Assembly: GCF_030915445.1 (NCBI RefSeq)
Contig: NZ_CP133264.1
Location: 3,567,208 to 3,631,207, forward strand
Direction: 5' to 3'
From: Clostridium sp. OS1-26
GTDB lineage: Bacteria > Bacillota > Clostridia > Clostridiales > Clostridiaceae
DNA length: 64,000 nucleotides
In this document: positions 55,842-63,818 of the stretch, piece after piece
How positions within the stretch are numbered: the first letter of the stretch is position 1
Layout of the letters: the number at the start of each line of letters is the position of its first letter
Notes under the pieces: model-generated
Database searches by the model: none
What the model was told of the DNA's origin: nothing
The model's input: the letters and a program-made list of their open reading frames with translations, nothing else
Made by a program: the position numbers and the translations under genes

Positions 55842-55997
55842 CCCATACCCCGAGATATGCTTATAATTTCTAGGGGTGTGGGCAAAACCCCATTTGAAGT
55901 AAGTTTCACTTTAACGGGTAACTTGTGAGCGAAAGCGAAAATCTTAAGTTACCCAGTGCCCGAAGGGAAACAAGCAAAATTACTCAGTGTTTCGACT
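55842..55997 (+). ncRNA. Structured leader or small RNA of unknown class
   Basis: Much more GC-rich and structured than its surroundings. CCCATACCCC (55842-55851) pairs over 10 bp with GGGGTGTGGG (55873-55882); the latter can instead pair partly with ACCCC at 55887-55891. GGGTAACTT (55916-55924) pairs perfectly with AAGTTACCC (55946-55954), enclosing GAGCGAAAGC. CCCGAAGGG forms a mini-hairpin and GAAACA (55967-55972) pairs with TGTTTC (55988-55993), closed by AGT/ACT. The next gene's GGAGG follows at once. Mutually exclusive pairings suggest a regulatory leader; I recognise no known riboswitch. Confidence 0.45.
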
Positions 55998-56011
55998 AAA
56001 AGGAGGAATAT

Positions 56012-56986
56012 ATGAATAATGACAATTTGATAGGCGTTGATATTGGCGGAACAAAGTGTGCTGTGGTTTTAGGAAATCCTTATAGCAAGATAATTGATAG
56101 GATTTCTTTTCCCACAAAGATCACTAGAGAAGCCAACTATACTATAAATAAAATTTTTCATTCTATTACTGAAATGCTAAGTAAAAATAAAGTCAGCATT
56201 GAAGAGATCGGAGCTATTGGGATTAGTTGCGGTGGTCCCTTAGATAGTGAAAAAGGTATAATCATGTCTCCACCTAACCTGCCAAATTGGGATAACATAC
56301 CTATAAAAGACATTTTTAAAAATAGATTTAATAAGAATGTATATCTACAAAATGATGCTAATGCTTGTGCTATAGCAGAATGGAAATTTGGTGCGGGAAA
56401 GAATTGCAACAACATGGTTTTTTTAACCTTTGGTACCGGTTTAGGAGCAGGTTTAATATTAAATGGGAAGCTCTATACTGGAGCTAATGATATGGCAGGA
56501 GAGGTAGGCCATATAAGGCTTAGCAGAGAAGGCCCTTTAGGCTATGGAAAGTTTGGTTCCTTTGAAGGCTATTGCAGTGGTGGAGGCATTGCTAAGTTGG
56601 CCTATGAGGAAATAACTAGGAGAATAAAAAGAGGCGATAGAGTAGAGTTTTGCGAAACATTAGAGGAAGCAAAAAACATCACGGCAAAAGAAGTTGGTAT
56701 TGCTGCTCAAAATGGCGATAAGGTAGCAATAGATATTTTAAAAACAAGTGGAAGATATTTAGGCATGGGTTTATCTATTATTATTGATATATTAAATCCT
56801 GAAAAAATTATAATAGGAAGTATATTCGCTAGGTGCAGAGAGTTTTTACAGCCTGCAGCAGAAGAAATTATAAAAAAGGAAGCATTAGGGTTATCTTATA
56901 AAAACTGCAGTATTTTGCCTTCAAGTCTAGGTGAAAGTATTGGAGATTATGCCTGTTTGTCAGTGGCATTAGGCGAAAATTATTAG
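56012..56986 (+). CDS. ROK family sugar kinase
   Basis: 324 residues: ATP-binding V-D-I-G-G-T-K, catalytic Asp in Q-N-D-A-N-A, T-F-G-T-G-L-G-A-G and A-G-E-V-G-H-I. The ROK zinc motif CxCGxxGCxE is missing; the region reads G-P-L-G-Y-G-K-F-G-S-F-E-G-Y-C-S-G-G-G, so metal binding is altered. It phosphorylates a hexose or amino sugar, presumably the sugar brought in by the upstream CUT2 importer. AAGGAGG lies before the ATG. The preceding ~155 nt fold into a structured leader. Confidence 0.88.
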   Translation: MNNDNLIGVDIGGTKCAVVLGNPYSKIIDRISFPTKITREANYTINKIFHSITEMLSKNKVSIEEIGAIGISCGGPLDSEKGIIMSPPNLPNWDNIPIKDIFKNRFNKNVYLQNDANACAIAEWKFGAGKNCNNMVFLTFGTGLGAGLILNGKLYTGANDMAGEVGHIRLSREGPLGYGKFGSFEGYCSGGGIAKLAYEEITRRIKRGDRVEFCETLEEAKNITAKEVGIAAQNGDKVAIDILKTSGRYLGMGLSIIIDILNPEKIIIGSIFARCREFLQPAAEEIIKKEALGLSYKNCSILPSSLGESIGDYACLSVALGENY

Positions 56987-56999
56987 AGGAGCTTTAAGT

Positions 57000-57638
57000 A
57001 TGAGAAGCGTGAAAAAAGTTTTGGATAATCTGATGAAAAACTATCCCCTATTAGAAGTGTGTTCAGAGGATATATGGAAAGCATATAAAGAGATGTATGA
57101 ATGTTATAGTAAAGAAGGAAAAATTCTTGTTTGCGGTAATGGCGGCAGTGCTGCAGATTCAGGACACATAGTAGGAGAACTAATGAAAGGTTTTATGCTA
57201 AAGAGAGAACTTCCTAAAGATATTAAAGAAAGACTGATAAATACAGAGAATGAAGCAGGAATAATTTTGGCAAATAGACTGCAGTGTGCACTTCCAGCCA
57301 TTGATTTAACAACACAATCAGCCTTGTGTACTGCTTTTTCAAATGATGTGCACCCAGACTTAATATATGCCCAACAAGTATTAGCCTATGGAAAAGGTTC
57401 TGATTTAGCTATAGGGTTAAGCACTTCTGGAAACTCAAAAAATGTTATATATGCTATTTGCACAGCAAAAGCTTTAGGTATAAAAACTCTAGGCTTCACT
57501 GGAAAGTTAGGAGGAAAAATAGCGGAGCTTTGTGATGTTACAATAAAAGCGCCTAAGGAGCTTACCTTTGAAGTTCAGGAACTTCATCTTCCAATTTATC
57601 ATGCACTTTGCCAAATGGTTGAAATATCATTCTTTTAA
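57000..57638 (+). CDS. GmhA-like SIS domain sugar-phosphate isomerase
   Basis: 212 residues, one SIS domain with C-G-N-G-G-S-A-A-D-S-G-H-I-V-G-E-L, N-D-V-H-P-D, G-L-S-T-S-G-N-S-K-N-V-I and the C-terminal E-x-x-H patterns (V-Q-E-L-H-L-P-I-Y-H) typical of sedoheptulose-7-phosphate isomerases. In this sugar operon, with no heptose genes nearby, it more likely isomerises the phosphosugar made by the ROK kinase. It starts 13 nt after that gene and is the last operon gene. Confidence 0.82.
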   Translation: MRSVKKVLDNLMKNYPLLEVCSEDIWKAYKEMYECYSKEGKILVCGNGGSAADSGHIVGELMKGFMLKRELPKDIKERLINTENEAGIILANRLQCALPAIDLTTQSALCTAFSNDVHPDLIYAQQVLAYGKGSDLAIGLSTSGNSKNVIYAICTAKALGIKTLGFTGKLGGKIAELCDVTIKAPKELTFEVQELHLPIYHALCQMVEISFF

Positions 57639-57662
57639 AAATAGATTTCACAGTATTATGTA

Positions 57663-57696
57663 AAAATCTCTTAGTAAAAATACTAGGAGGTTTTTG
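57663..57696 (+). terminator. Rho-independent terminator
   Basis: AAATCTCTTAGTA/TACTAGGAGGTTT, 13-bp stem with wobbles and AAAA loop, followed by TT; ends the sugar operon. Confidence 0.75.
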
Positions 57697-57808
57697 CTTT
57701 ACAATAAGGTCAGCCATATTATTAAATAAAGCATCTGCAAAGTTTATAAGAATAAGAACTAGATTAAAAAGCATAGATATAGTTTCTTAAAGGGTAGTAT
57801 ATATCGTG

Positions 57809-57820
57809 AAAGTACGTACT
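57809..57820. promoter_or_regulatory. Palindrome AAAGTACGTACT before the flavoprotein gene
   Basis: Contains the 10-nt palindrome AGTACGTACT, similar to AAAGTGCGTACT before the nitroreductase at 40.8 kb; candidate operator of a redox-responsive regulator. Confidence 0.35.
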
Positions 57821-57881
57821 ATTATTGTGAATTATTTATAATTATAATAATAGTATATAATCTATCAAGGGGGATGGTAAA

Positions 57882-58424
57882 ATGAAGATTTTTTCAGTTT
57901 TAGGAAGTCCGAATAGAAACGGGAATACAGCAACTCTATTGGCCCAATTTTTGAAGGGTGTGCAAGAAAGTCACAGCAGCGCAGAATACTCTAACGTATT
58001 TCTTCAGGAGAAAAACATTAGTGGCTGCAGTGCGTGCAATAGCTGTAGGAAGGCATTAGATACTTGTGTTATAAAGGATGACATGCATCCACTATATGAA
58101 GAAGTAAAAAGTTCAAACATAATTGTTTTAGCTACACCAGTGTATTGGTGGAATATGACAGCACAGCTAAAAACTTTTATAGATAGGTTATATGCCCTTA
58201 AATCAGAAGACTTTAAGGATAAAGAAATAGTATTATTAATGACTCATGAAGGAACAGAAGAAGATTCAGGTGCTAAGGTTGTTGAAAGTAGTTTGGAACA
58301 GATGTCAGAGTACTTAGGGCTAAAATTCACTCGAAAGTATGGAGTATCTACAGGAGAATTGGCTGTAGCTGATAACAAAGAAGCCTTAGATAAAGCCTAT
58401 TATATGGGGAAAAATCTAAGATAA
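57882..58424 (+). CDS. NAD(P)H-dependent flavodoxin-fold oxidoreductase (iron-sulfur flavoprotein-like)
   Basis: 180 residues with the flavodoxin-type FMN loop G-S-P-N-R-N-G-N-T-A and T-P-V-Y-W-W-N-M-T-A-Q-L-K. Three clustered Cys in G-C-S-A-C-N-S-C plus a fourth (L-D-T-C) resemble the compact cluster of iron-sulfur flavoproteins (Isf). Family members reduce O2, peroxide, quinones or other acceptors in anaerobes. AAGGGGGATGG precedes the ATG. Single-gene unit; 3' DNA is occupied by repeats. Confidence 0.85.
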   Translation: MKIFSVLGSPNRNGNTATLLAQFLKGVQESHSSAEYSNVFLQEKNISGCSACNSCRKALDTCVIKDDMHPLYEEVKSSNIIVLATPVYWWNMTAQLKTFIDRLYALKSEDFKDKEIVLLMTHEGTEEDSGAKVVESSLEQMSEYLGLKFTRKYGVSTGELAVADNKEALDKAYYMGKNLR

Positions 58425-58448
58425 CTAAAATAGAACTTATAGTTTTAT

Positions 58449-58816
58449 CCGATGTCTACCGCCACTAACATCGCAACGCACTCTGTAAAAGCGATTCGCA
58501 CCAAATCAGCACTCTGTACTCTGTGTAAGCGATCATCTCAAAATCATAGATTTTGGATGCCTGCTTAAGGTTTGGGCTCTCTGCTTGCACTCTGTGAAAG
58601 CGATTCACACCAAATCAAAGATTTGGGTTCTCTGCTTTTCTTAAAGTTGGGGATAAGTGGCGCTACGACTATGGATAACGGCTTCTAAGTGCTAAAGACA
58701 CTAAGAAGCCTGTTAATAAGCTTCAGATGGAGTTTGTCTACGACCACTGGACAAGCCTGCCAGTTAAATGCCATTTGGGCATTTAACCTCCACCTGAGGC
58801 CAAGAATTCTGTTTAT
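58449..58816. repeat. Composite nest of repeat families A and B
   Basis: Begins ATCCGATGTCTACC and ends GCCAAGAATTCTGTTTAT, the family A borders. Inside are family B hairpins at about 58527-58566 and 58598-58637 with AAGCGAT...GCTT ends and partial copies, an inverted piece of family A (TTCAGATGGAGTTTGTCTAC), and two further hairpins (GGCTTCTAAGTGCT/AGTGCT-like and GTTAAATGCC/GGCATTTAAC). The element supplies the stop codon of the minus-strand PNPOx-like gene. Explains the 388-nt gap. Confidence 0.7.
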
Positions 58817-59211
58817 AATGCGATTACTCTTGGTTCATCTGATAAGGAATACAATGTAGCCTTACCTTCTGCTATGTAGAATACCTCGAAAATAGGATTG
58901 TCCGGGGACTTGTACATATTTGCAAGCATTGGTTCAACCTCAAAGGCCTTAGATTTTGCAGCCATATTTGAATCAAAAACAGCCTTACCCTCCAGTCTGA
59001 TCCACTCACCATTTGCGGACATAGTACTGATTTCAAAATGAGGATTAGTGATTAACTGCTTGTACACATCCTTTTTATTGTTAGTGCAAAGATAGAGTTT
59101 ACCTTCATGCTCCATAACAAATCCAAATGGACGTACTTTTGGTATGTTACCGTCAACAGTTGCAATATAAAATGTTTTGGCTTCGCTAATGAACTTTAAA
59201 ATTTCATTCAT
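58813..59211 (-). CDS. Pyridoxamine 5'-phosphate oxidase family protein
   Basis: About 132 residues with the split-barrel pattern F-Y-I-A-T-V-D-G-x-I-P-K-V-R-P-F-G and L-Y-L-C-T-N-N-K-K-D-V-Y-K-Q-L, then I-R-L-E-G-K-A-V. Such small PNPOx-like proteins bind FMN or related flavins and reduce varied substrates; they are not vitamin B6 enzymes as a rule. ATG 59211 follows AAGGGAG; an in-frame TTG at 59229 lies in that site. The stop codon TAA lies within the adjoining repeat element, so the C-terminus may have been altered by its insertion. Confidence 0.85.
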   Translation of the reverse strand: MNEILKFISEAKTFYIATVDGNIPKVRPFGFVMEHEGKLYLCTNNKKDVYKQLITNPHFEISTMSANGEWIRLEGKAVFDSNMAAKSKAFEVEPMLANMYKSPDNPIFEVFYIAEGKATLYSLSDEPRVIAL

Positions 59212-59505
59212 AATTATAACTCCCTTCAATTTTCATATGTGATTTTTAGTATCATTATGTATTATTTTACAGTAGTCTTTAAGTTTTTTCTATATTAATA
59301 AAATATCATAAAAATACTTTTTATCTGCAAATAAATTGTAAGAGTGCAGAATAAATTATTTAATGGAGCTTATATTAACCTTGATACTATTTGATTAAAC
59401 TATGCTAAATTTAAAAATGAGGATACTAGTACAGCGCATATGTATTTTGACAAAGAAGTAAAAATAAGCTATAATATATGTAATGTAATTTAATAGTTTA
59501 TATAT

Positions 59506-59579
59506 GCGGGTGTAACTCAATGGCAGAGTGCTAGCTTCCCAAGCTAGTTACGAGGGTTCGATTCCCTTCACCCGCTCCA
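59506..59579 (+). tRNA. tRNA-Gly (anticodon CCC)
   Basis: Full cloverleaf: acceptor GCGGGTG/CACCCGC, D-arm ACTC/GAGT, anticodon stem CTAGC/GCTAG with loop TTCCCAA giving CCC, T-arm GAGGG-TTCGATT-CCCTT, and encoded CCA. A single-copy tRNA in a 600-nt gap; upstream sequence is AT-rich, with a terminator about 50 nt after it. Confidence 0.95.
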
Positions 59580-59628
59580 TTAAAAACTTCCCCAAAGTGT
59601 TTATATAAAGCTGCAAATAAGAATTCTG

Positions 59629-59657
59629 AAGCATTTATAATAAATGCTTTTTTTTAT
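59629..59657 (+). terminator. Rho-independent terminator
   Basis: AAGCATTTA/TAAATGCTT with a 3-nt loop, followed by T8; ends the tRNA transcript. Confidence 0.85.
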
Positions 59658-59810
59658 TTTTAATGCAAGTTCATATATAATAACTAGCTTTATGTAACAT
59701 AATATATTTAATTAAATAAGTAATTTTATTTGAAATGTACAGTAATTATAGTGTATTTCCATAATTAAGTTCAAAATTCAATTCGCAATGTCACTTAATG
59801 GGGAGGTAAA

Positions 59811-60671
59811 ATGGATACTAAATTTTTAAACAAAGATAACATTATAGACTTTTTATATATTATATTTGGAAGTTTTTTAGCTTCTATTGGTGTAAATATG
59901 TTTTTAATTCACGCTAAACTTTTAAGTGGAGGAGTTACTGGGGTGGCACTCATAGTTCAATATTTATTCAAAATTGAGGCAGGATATGTAATTCTTTTAT
60001 CAAACATTCCATTATTTGTATTAAGCTTAAAGAAACTAGATAAAGAGTTTACTATATACTCTTTAGTAGGAACGTTATCCTTTTCTTTATCACTAGTATT
60101 AACACATTCTATATCTAATATTTTAAATATAAATGATATACTGCTTTATTGCTTATATGGAGGCGTTATTAATGGAATTGGTTTTGGTCTAGTTTTTACC
60201 CATAGGGGCTCTACAGGTGGATTTGATGTAATAACTATGATAATTAGAAAAAAACACTCTAACCTTAATATAGGCACAATATCCTTTGGTATAAATTTAA
60301 TAATTGTTAGTATTAGTGCCTTTATATTTGGACTCCCTAATGCCTTATATACACTAATAGCAATGTACACAACATCTTTTGTTATGGATAATGTAGTTAA
60401 AGGATTACGCCAAACTAAATCAGTATTCATTATTACAGAAAGGGAGGAAGAGATATCTAAATTTATAATGATGAATTTACATAGGGGAGTTACCTATCTT
60501 TATGGCGAAGGAGCTTATACAAAAGAACATAAGAGGATACTTTACTGTATTATACCCTTATCTCAATTGCCCGAACTTAAAAATATTGTTACTAAAGTAG
60601 ATAGTAAAGCCTTTATATCTATTTTAGATGCCTCTGAGGTTCAAGGAAAAGGTTTTAAAACTAGTTTATAA
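59811..60671 (+). CDS. YitT family membrane protein
   Basis: 286 residues: five to six membrane helices (I-Y/F-G-S-F-L-A-S-I-G-V-N-M-F-L, L-L-S-G-G-V-T-G-V-A-L, R-G-S-T-G-G-F-D-V) of the DUF161/YitT type, then a cytoplasmic DUF2179 domain (I-I-T-E-R-E-E-E-I...G-V-T-Y-L-Y-G-E-G-A-Y-T). Function is unknown; the family is widespread in Firmicutes. GGGGAGGT precedes the ATG. Single-gene unit with family B repeats after its stop. Confidence 0.9.
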   Translation: MDTKFLNKDNIIDFLYIIFGSFLASIGVNMFLIHAKLLSGGVTGVALIVQYLFKIEAGYVILLSNIPLFVLSLKKLDKEFTIYSLVGTLSFSLSLVLTHSISNILNINDILLYCLYGGVINGIGFGLVFTHRGSTGGFDVITMIIRKKHSNLNIGTISFGINLIIVSISAFIFGLPNALYTLIAMYTTSFVMDNVVKGLRQTKSVFIITEREEEISKFIMMNLHRGVTYLYGEGAYTKEHKRILYCIIPLSQLPELKNIVTKVDSKAFISILDASEVQGKGFKTSL

Positions 60672-60683
60672 ATTTATTTAACT

Positions 60684-60800
60684 GTGTAATCGATCATCTC
60701 AAAATCAGCACTCTGTGTAAGTGATCATCTCAAAATCAGAGATTTTAGATGCCTACTTAAGATTTGGGATATCTACTTAAGATTTGAGGTGCCTGTTTAT
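60684..60800. repeat. Hairpin repeat, family B, tandem partial copies
   Basis: A full copy at 60719-60758 (AAGTGATCATCTCAAAATCA / GATTTTAGATGCCTACTT) is preceded by a left half (about 60688-60708) and followed by two right halves (GATTTGGGATATCTACTTAA and GATTTGAGGTGCCTGTTTAT). Confidence 0.65.
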
Positions 60801-60957
60801 ACTAAAGCCAATTCTTAAGAATAAGCATTGGCTTTAAAATTATTTGCCATAGATTTATACTTAAGTTATCAACAAGTGTACAAGGTATTGATAGCTAGCA
60901 ACAGTGGTATTACAATGATTTATAAGAATAAAATTATTAAAGTATGAGGTGAAAAAT

Positions 60958-61926
60958 ATGAGTAAAATAAAATGGGCAATATTAGGACCTGGAACAATTG
61001 CAGCAGACTTTGCAAAGGCTATTGTTGAGGTTAACGGAAGTATATATGCTGTGGGGTCACGAACTCTTGAAAAGGCAAAAAAATTTGCAGGCAATTATAA
61101 TGTGCAAAAGATTTACGATAACTACGAGGAAATGTTAAGAGATGATGAAATTGACATAGTCTATATATCAACTCCTCATTGTAATCATTATGAGTATATA
61201 ATGGAAAGTCTTAAAAACAATAAGCATGTATTTTGTGAAAAAGCAATAACCGTAAATGGTAAGCAATTAAGAGAAATAGCTAATTTAGCAGAAAGTAAAG
61301 GTTTAGTGGTTGCAGAGGCTATGACTATTTATCATATGCCATTATATAAAAAATTACGTGAAATTGTTGACTCAGGAAAACTTGGGAAGATTAAAATGAT
61401 TCAAGTATCCTTTGGAAGTCTTAAAGAATATGACGTTAATAATAGGTTTTTTAGTAAAGATTTAGCTGGCGGTGCACTTCTTGATATTGGTACATATGCT
61501 CTATCCTTTACTAGATATTTTCTATCAAGTCAACCACAGGAAGTTTTAACAACAGTAAAGAAATTTGAAACTGGTGTAGATGAACAATCCGGTATAATAC
61601 TTAAGAATTCTAATGACGAAATGGCAGTAATTTCTTTGACAATGAGAGCTAAACAACCAAAGAAGGGCGTTGTAGCAGGGGAGTTAGGATACATAACCGT
61701 AGAGAATTTCCCAAGAGCAGATAAGGCTACGATAACTTATCCAGATGGAAAAGTGGAAGTTATAGAGGCTGGTGAAACCTCAAAGGCATTAATTTATGAG
61801 GTTGAAGATATTAATAACTATGTGTTAAATAAAAATAATAAGGATACCTTAGAATTATCTATTGATGTGATGAACATAATGGATGAAGTTAGAAGTCAAT
61901 GGGGGATAAAATATTCTTTTGAGTAA
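60958..61926 (+). CDS. Gfo/Idh/MocA family oxidoreductase
   Basis: 322 residues: N-terminal Rossmann fold (W-A-I-L-G-P-G-T-I-A-A-D-F-A), the dinucleotide/substrate signature C-E-K-A-I-T-V-N-G-K (EKP-like with A for P), and a C-terminal beta domain with G-G-A-L-L-D-I-G-T-Y. Acts as an NAD(P)-dependent dehydrogenase of sugars or dihydrodiols; substrate not readable. ATG 60958 after GAGGTGA is preferred to the overlapping GTG at 60949. Single-gene unit with a terminator. Confidence 0.9.
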   Translation: MSKIKWAILGPGTIAADFAKAIVEVNGSIYAVGSRTLEKAKKFAGNYNVQKIYDNYEEMLRDDEIDIVYISTPHCNHYEYIMESLKNNKHVFCEKAITVNGKQLREIANLAESKGLVVAEAMTIYHMPLYKKLREIVDSGKLGKIKMIQVSFGSLKEYDVNNRFFSKDLAGGALLDIGTYALSFTRYFLSSQPQEVLTTVKKFETGVDEQSGIILKNSNDEMAVISLTMRAKQPKKGVVAGELGYITVENFPRADKATITYPDGKVEVIEAGETSKALIYEVEDINNYVLNKNNKDTLELSIDVMNIMDEVRSQWGIKYSFE

Positions 61927-61947
61927 ATTGGGTTCAACTTTAAGATA

Positions 61948-61986
61948 AAAATAGAGCTTACCAAGAGGTGAGTTCTATTTTTTTAT
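61948..61986 (+). terminator. Rho-independent terminator
   Basis: AAATAGAGCTTACC/GGTGAGTTCTATTT (two wobbles), AAGA loop, followed by T4. Confidence 0.82.
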
Positions 61987-62201
61987 ACTTAACTAACCAT
62001 TTGAGTCGATTTGCTCAAATAGTATCAAAATGAAATTAATTTATATATTTTTATCTAATTGAGACTAAATGTATTTTCAAATTGATAAAATTCACGAGTT
62101 TTAATACAGATATCAAGGATTGAGATACTGGCATGTAAATTGCTTTATAAATAAATGTAGTTTTGAAATAAATTTTAATATTAAAGCCTAAACCCTAAAA
62201 T

Positions 62202-62243
62202 AAAAATACTTAAGAGCAGCCCTTCTGCACTTGAGTATTTTTA
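62202..62243. terminator. Strong hairpin in the 432-nt gap before the ferredoxin gene
   Basis: AAAAATACTTAAGAGCAG pairs with CTGCACTTGAGTATTTTT, 18 positions with two mismatches. There is no gene between it and 61926; it may shield the ferredoxin operon from read-through. Confidence 0.65.
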
Positions 62244-62358
62244 AATGAAAATTATATAAGAAAACAGAGATATTAAACTCAACACTTGTTATGTATGATT
62301 ATGATATGGACTAGCTGATTTGGAGGCGTAAAACAAAAAAATAAGGGGGAATTAGAAA

Positions 62359-62742
62359 ATGAAAAAATTAGTTGTTACTGATAGTTCTTTATGTATGGCT
62401 TGTTTAACATGTGAAACGGATTGTTCTGAAGCATTTTACAAAACTTATGGTAGTCCATGCATTAAAATTGATCAGAAGAAAGATAGTTCTGTAAATGTAA
62501 AAGTGTGTAATCAATGTGGCTTATGTGCTATGAAATGTCCTGAAGGAGCTATTAAACAAAATGCTAAAGGAATATACATGATAGATAAAAAAGCATGTAC
62601 TGGTTGTCTTAAATGTGTTGAAGTATGTCCAAAAGATATCGTAGTAAAAGCGGAAGACAAGCCTAATCCAACTAAGTGTATCGCATGTGGTATATGTGTT
62701 AAAGCTTGTCCGATGGGAATTCTTGAAGTTCAGGAAAAATAG
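62359..62742 (+). CDS. Polyferredoxin-like 4Fe-4S protein
   Basis: 127 residues with four Cys groups: C-M-A-C-L-T-C-E-T-D-C, C-N-Q-C-G-L-C-A-M-K-C-P, C-T-G-C-L-K-C-V-E-V-C-P and C-I-A-C-G-I-C-V-K-A-C-P. The arrangement resembles the electron-transfer subunits of the HycB/DmsB/CooF type, with up to four clusters and no other domain. It carries electrons for a soluble or membrane oxidoreductase not visible here. GGGGGA precedes the ATG. A His-rich protein gene follows 101 nt later. Confidence 0.88.
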   Translation: MKKLVVTDSSLCMACLTCETDCSEAFYKTYGSPCIKIDQKKDSSVNVKVCNQCGLCAMKCPEGAIKQNAKGIYMIDKKACTGCLKCVEVCPKDIVVKAEDKPNPTKCIACGICVKACPMGILEVQEK

Positions 62743-62843
62743 ATTAATAGAAAAGCAAAAATAAACTTAAATAATTACTGAATATGTCCTCTATGGACTA
62801 TTTGGTTTTACAATTAAAAAAAATAGAGAGATGAGGGATATTT

Positions 62844-63170
62844 ATGATTTACAATGAAAAAAATGAATACAAATATCATCATGGCAATGATGGACACTCA
62901 CACGAACATACTCATGGCGGACATAGTCATGCTCATGAAGTATCAGCTGATTGTGATTGTAAATTAAATTTGAATAAGGAAGAAGAAACCCTAAAGGTTT
63001 TATTAGTACATTGGGTTGAACATAATGAATCTCATGAAGAGGGATTTAAAGAGTGGGTCGAAAAAGCAAAATTAATGGGAAAATTACAAACTGCAGAATT
63101 TATACAAAAAGCTGTAGGATTTATGGAAGAGGCAGATGAAATGCTTAGGAAAGCAAAGGAAAATATGTAG
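62844..63170 (+). CDS. Small protein with His-rich N-terminus
   Basis: 108 residues. Residues 12-35 hold ten His mixed with Gly, Ser and Glu (Y-H-H-G-N-D-G-H-S-H-E-H-T-H-G-G-H-S-H-A-H), then C-D-C, and an amphipathic helical C-terminal half (H-W-V-E-H-N-E-S-H-E-E-G-F, F-I-Q-K-A-V-G-F-M-E-E-A). Likely binds Ni, Co or Zn, a storage or delivery role by inference. Not a recognised enzyme. GAGGGA precedes the ATG. It sits between a ferredoxin and an ECF S component, which suggests metal or cofactor handling. Confidence 0.8.
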   Translation: MIYNEKNEYKYHHGNDGHSHEHTHGGHSHAHEVSADCDCKLNLNKEEETLKVLLVHWVEHNESHEEGFKEWVEKAKLMGKLQTAEFIQKAVGFMEEADEMLRKAKENM

Positions 63171-63287
63171 CATAATAAATAATAACCCACAAATAAGCAG
63201 TTTGTAGGTTAGAAATGTGTCCTTTTGAGTATTATTTGTTGAATAACAAAGTGAGTATAAAATGGCTAAAAGAAAGGGGTATTTTTT

Positions 63288-63818
63288 ATGGGAAAAATAT
63301 CAGTAAGGGAAATCGTATTGTCAGGTCTATTTATCGCTTTAGGCATTATTTTGCCAATGGTATTTCATGTGTTTGGGTCAGGCCCAACATTTTTACCTAT
63401 GCATATACCTGTTTTAATTGCAGGCTTTGTAGTTAGTGCACCCTTTGCAATTGCAGTAGGTGCAATTACTCCAATTTTAAGTTCTCTTCTCACAGGTATG
63501 CCTCCTGTGTTTCCGGTTTTGCCCTTTATGATATTTGAATTGGCTACATATGGCGGGATAGCAAGTCTTCTCTATAGAAAATTAAATCTTAATGTGTATG
63601 TGTCTCTTGTCTACAGTATGATAGCAGGCAGAATTGCATCCTCTATTGTTGTATGGGTACTTGCTACTTTCTTTATGGCAAAGCTGCCTAATCCTATTGT
63701 TTTCATAACAGGGGCCATTGCTCAAGGTATTCCTGGCATAATTATACAAATAATATTTATTCCTGCTATTATTCTTTCATTAAACAAAAGTAGATTAATT
63801 GCGAGAGAAGGTAATTAA
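63288..63818 (+). CDS. ECF transporter S component
   Basis: 176 residues, six predicted membrane helices: I-V-L-S-G-L-F-I-A-L-G-I-I-L-P-M, then F-L-P-M-H-I-P-V-L-I-A-G-F, typical of energy-coupling-factor S subunits that bind a vitamin or metal. The A and T subunits are not in the window. AGAAAGGGG lies before the ATG. Its stop codon precedes the methyltransferase start directly (TAA-ATG). The ligand is unknown; cobalamin-type or other cofactor precursors are plausible. Confidence 0.85.
   Translation: MGKISVREIVLSGLFIALGIILPMVFHVFGSGPTFLPMHIPVLIAGFVVSAPFAIAVGAITPILSSLLTGMPPVFPVLPFMIFELATYGGIASLLYRKLNLNVYVSLVYSMIAGRIASSIVVWVLATFFMAKLPNPIVFITGAIAQGIPGIIIQIIFIPAIILSLNKSRLIAREGN

Noticed and set aside
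55842..55997. Known riboswitch class such as glmS, preQ1 or c-di-GMP
   Set aside because: I cannot match the conserved cores of these classes; only generic hairpins are seen.
63215..63436. A 73-codon frame overlapping the ECF S component start
   Set aside because: The S component frame has the RBS and six clear membrane helices; the other frame is its shadow with no family pattern.
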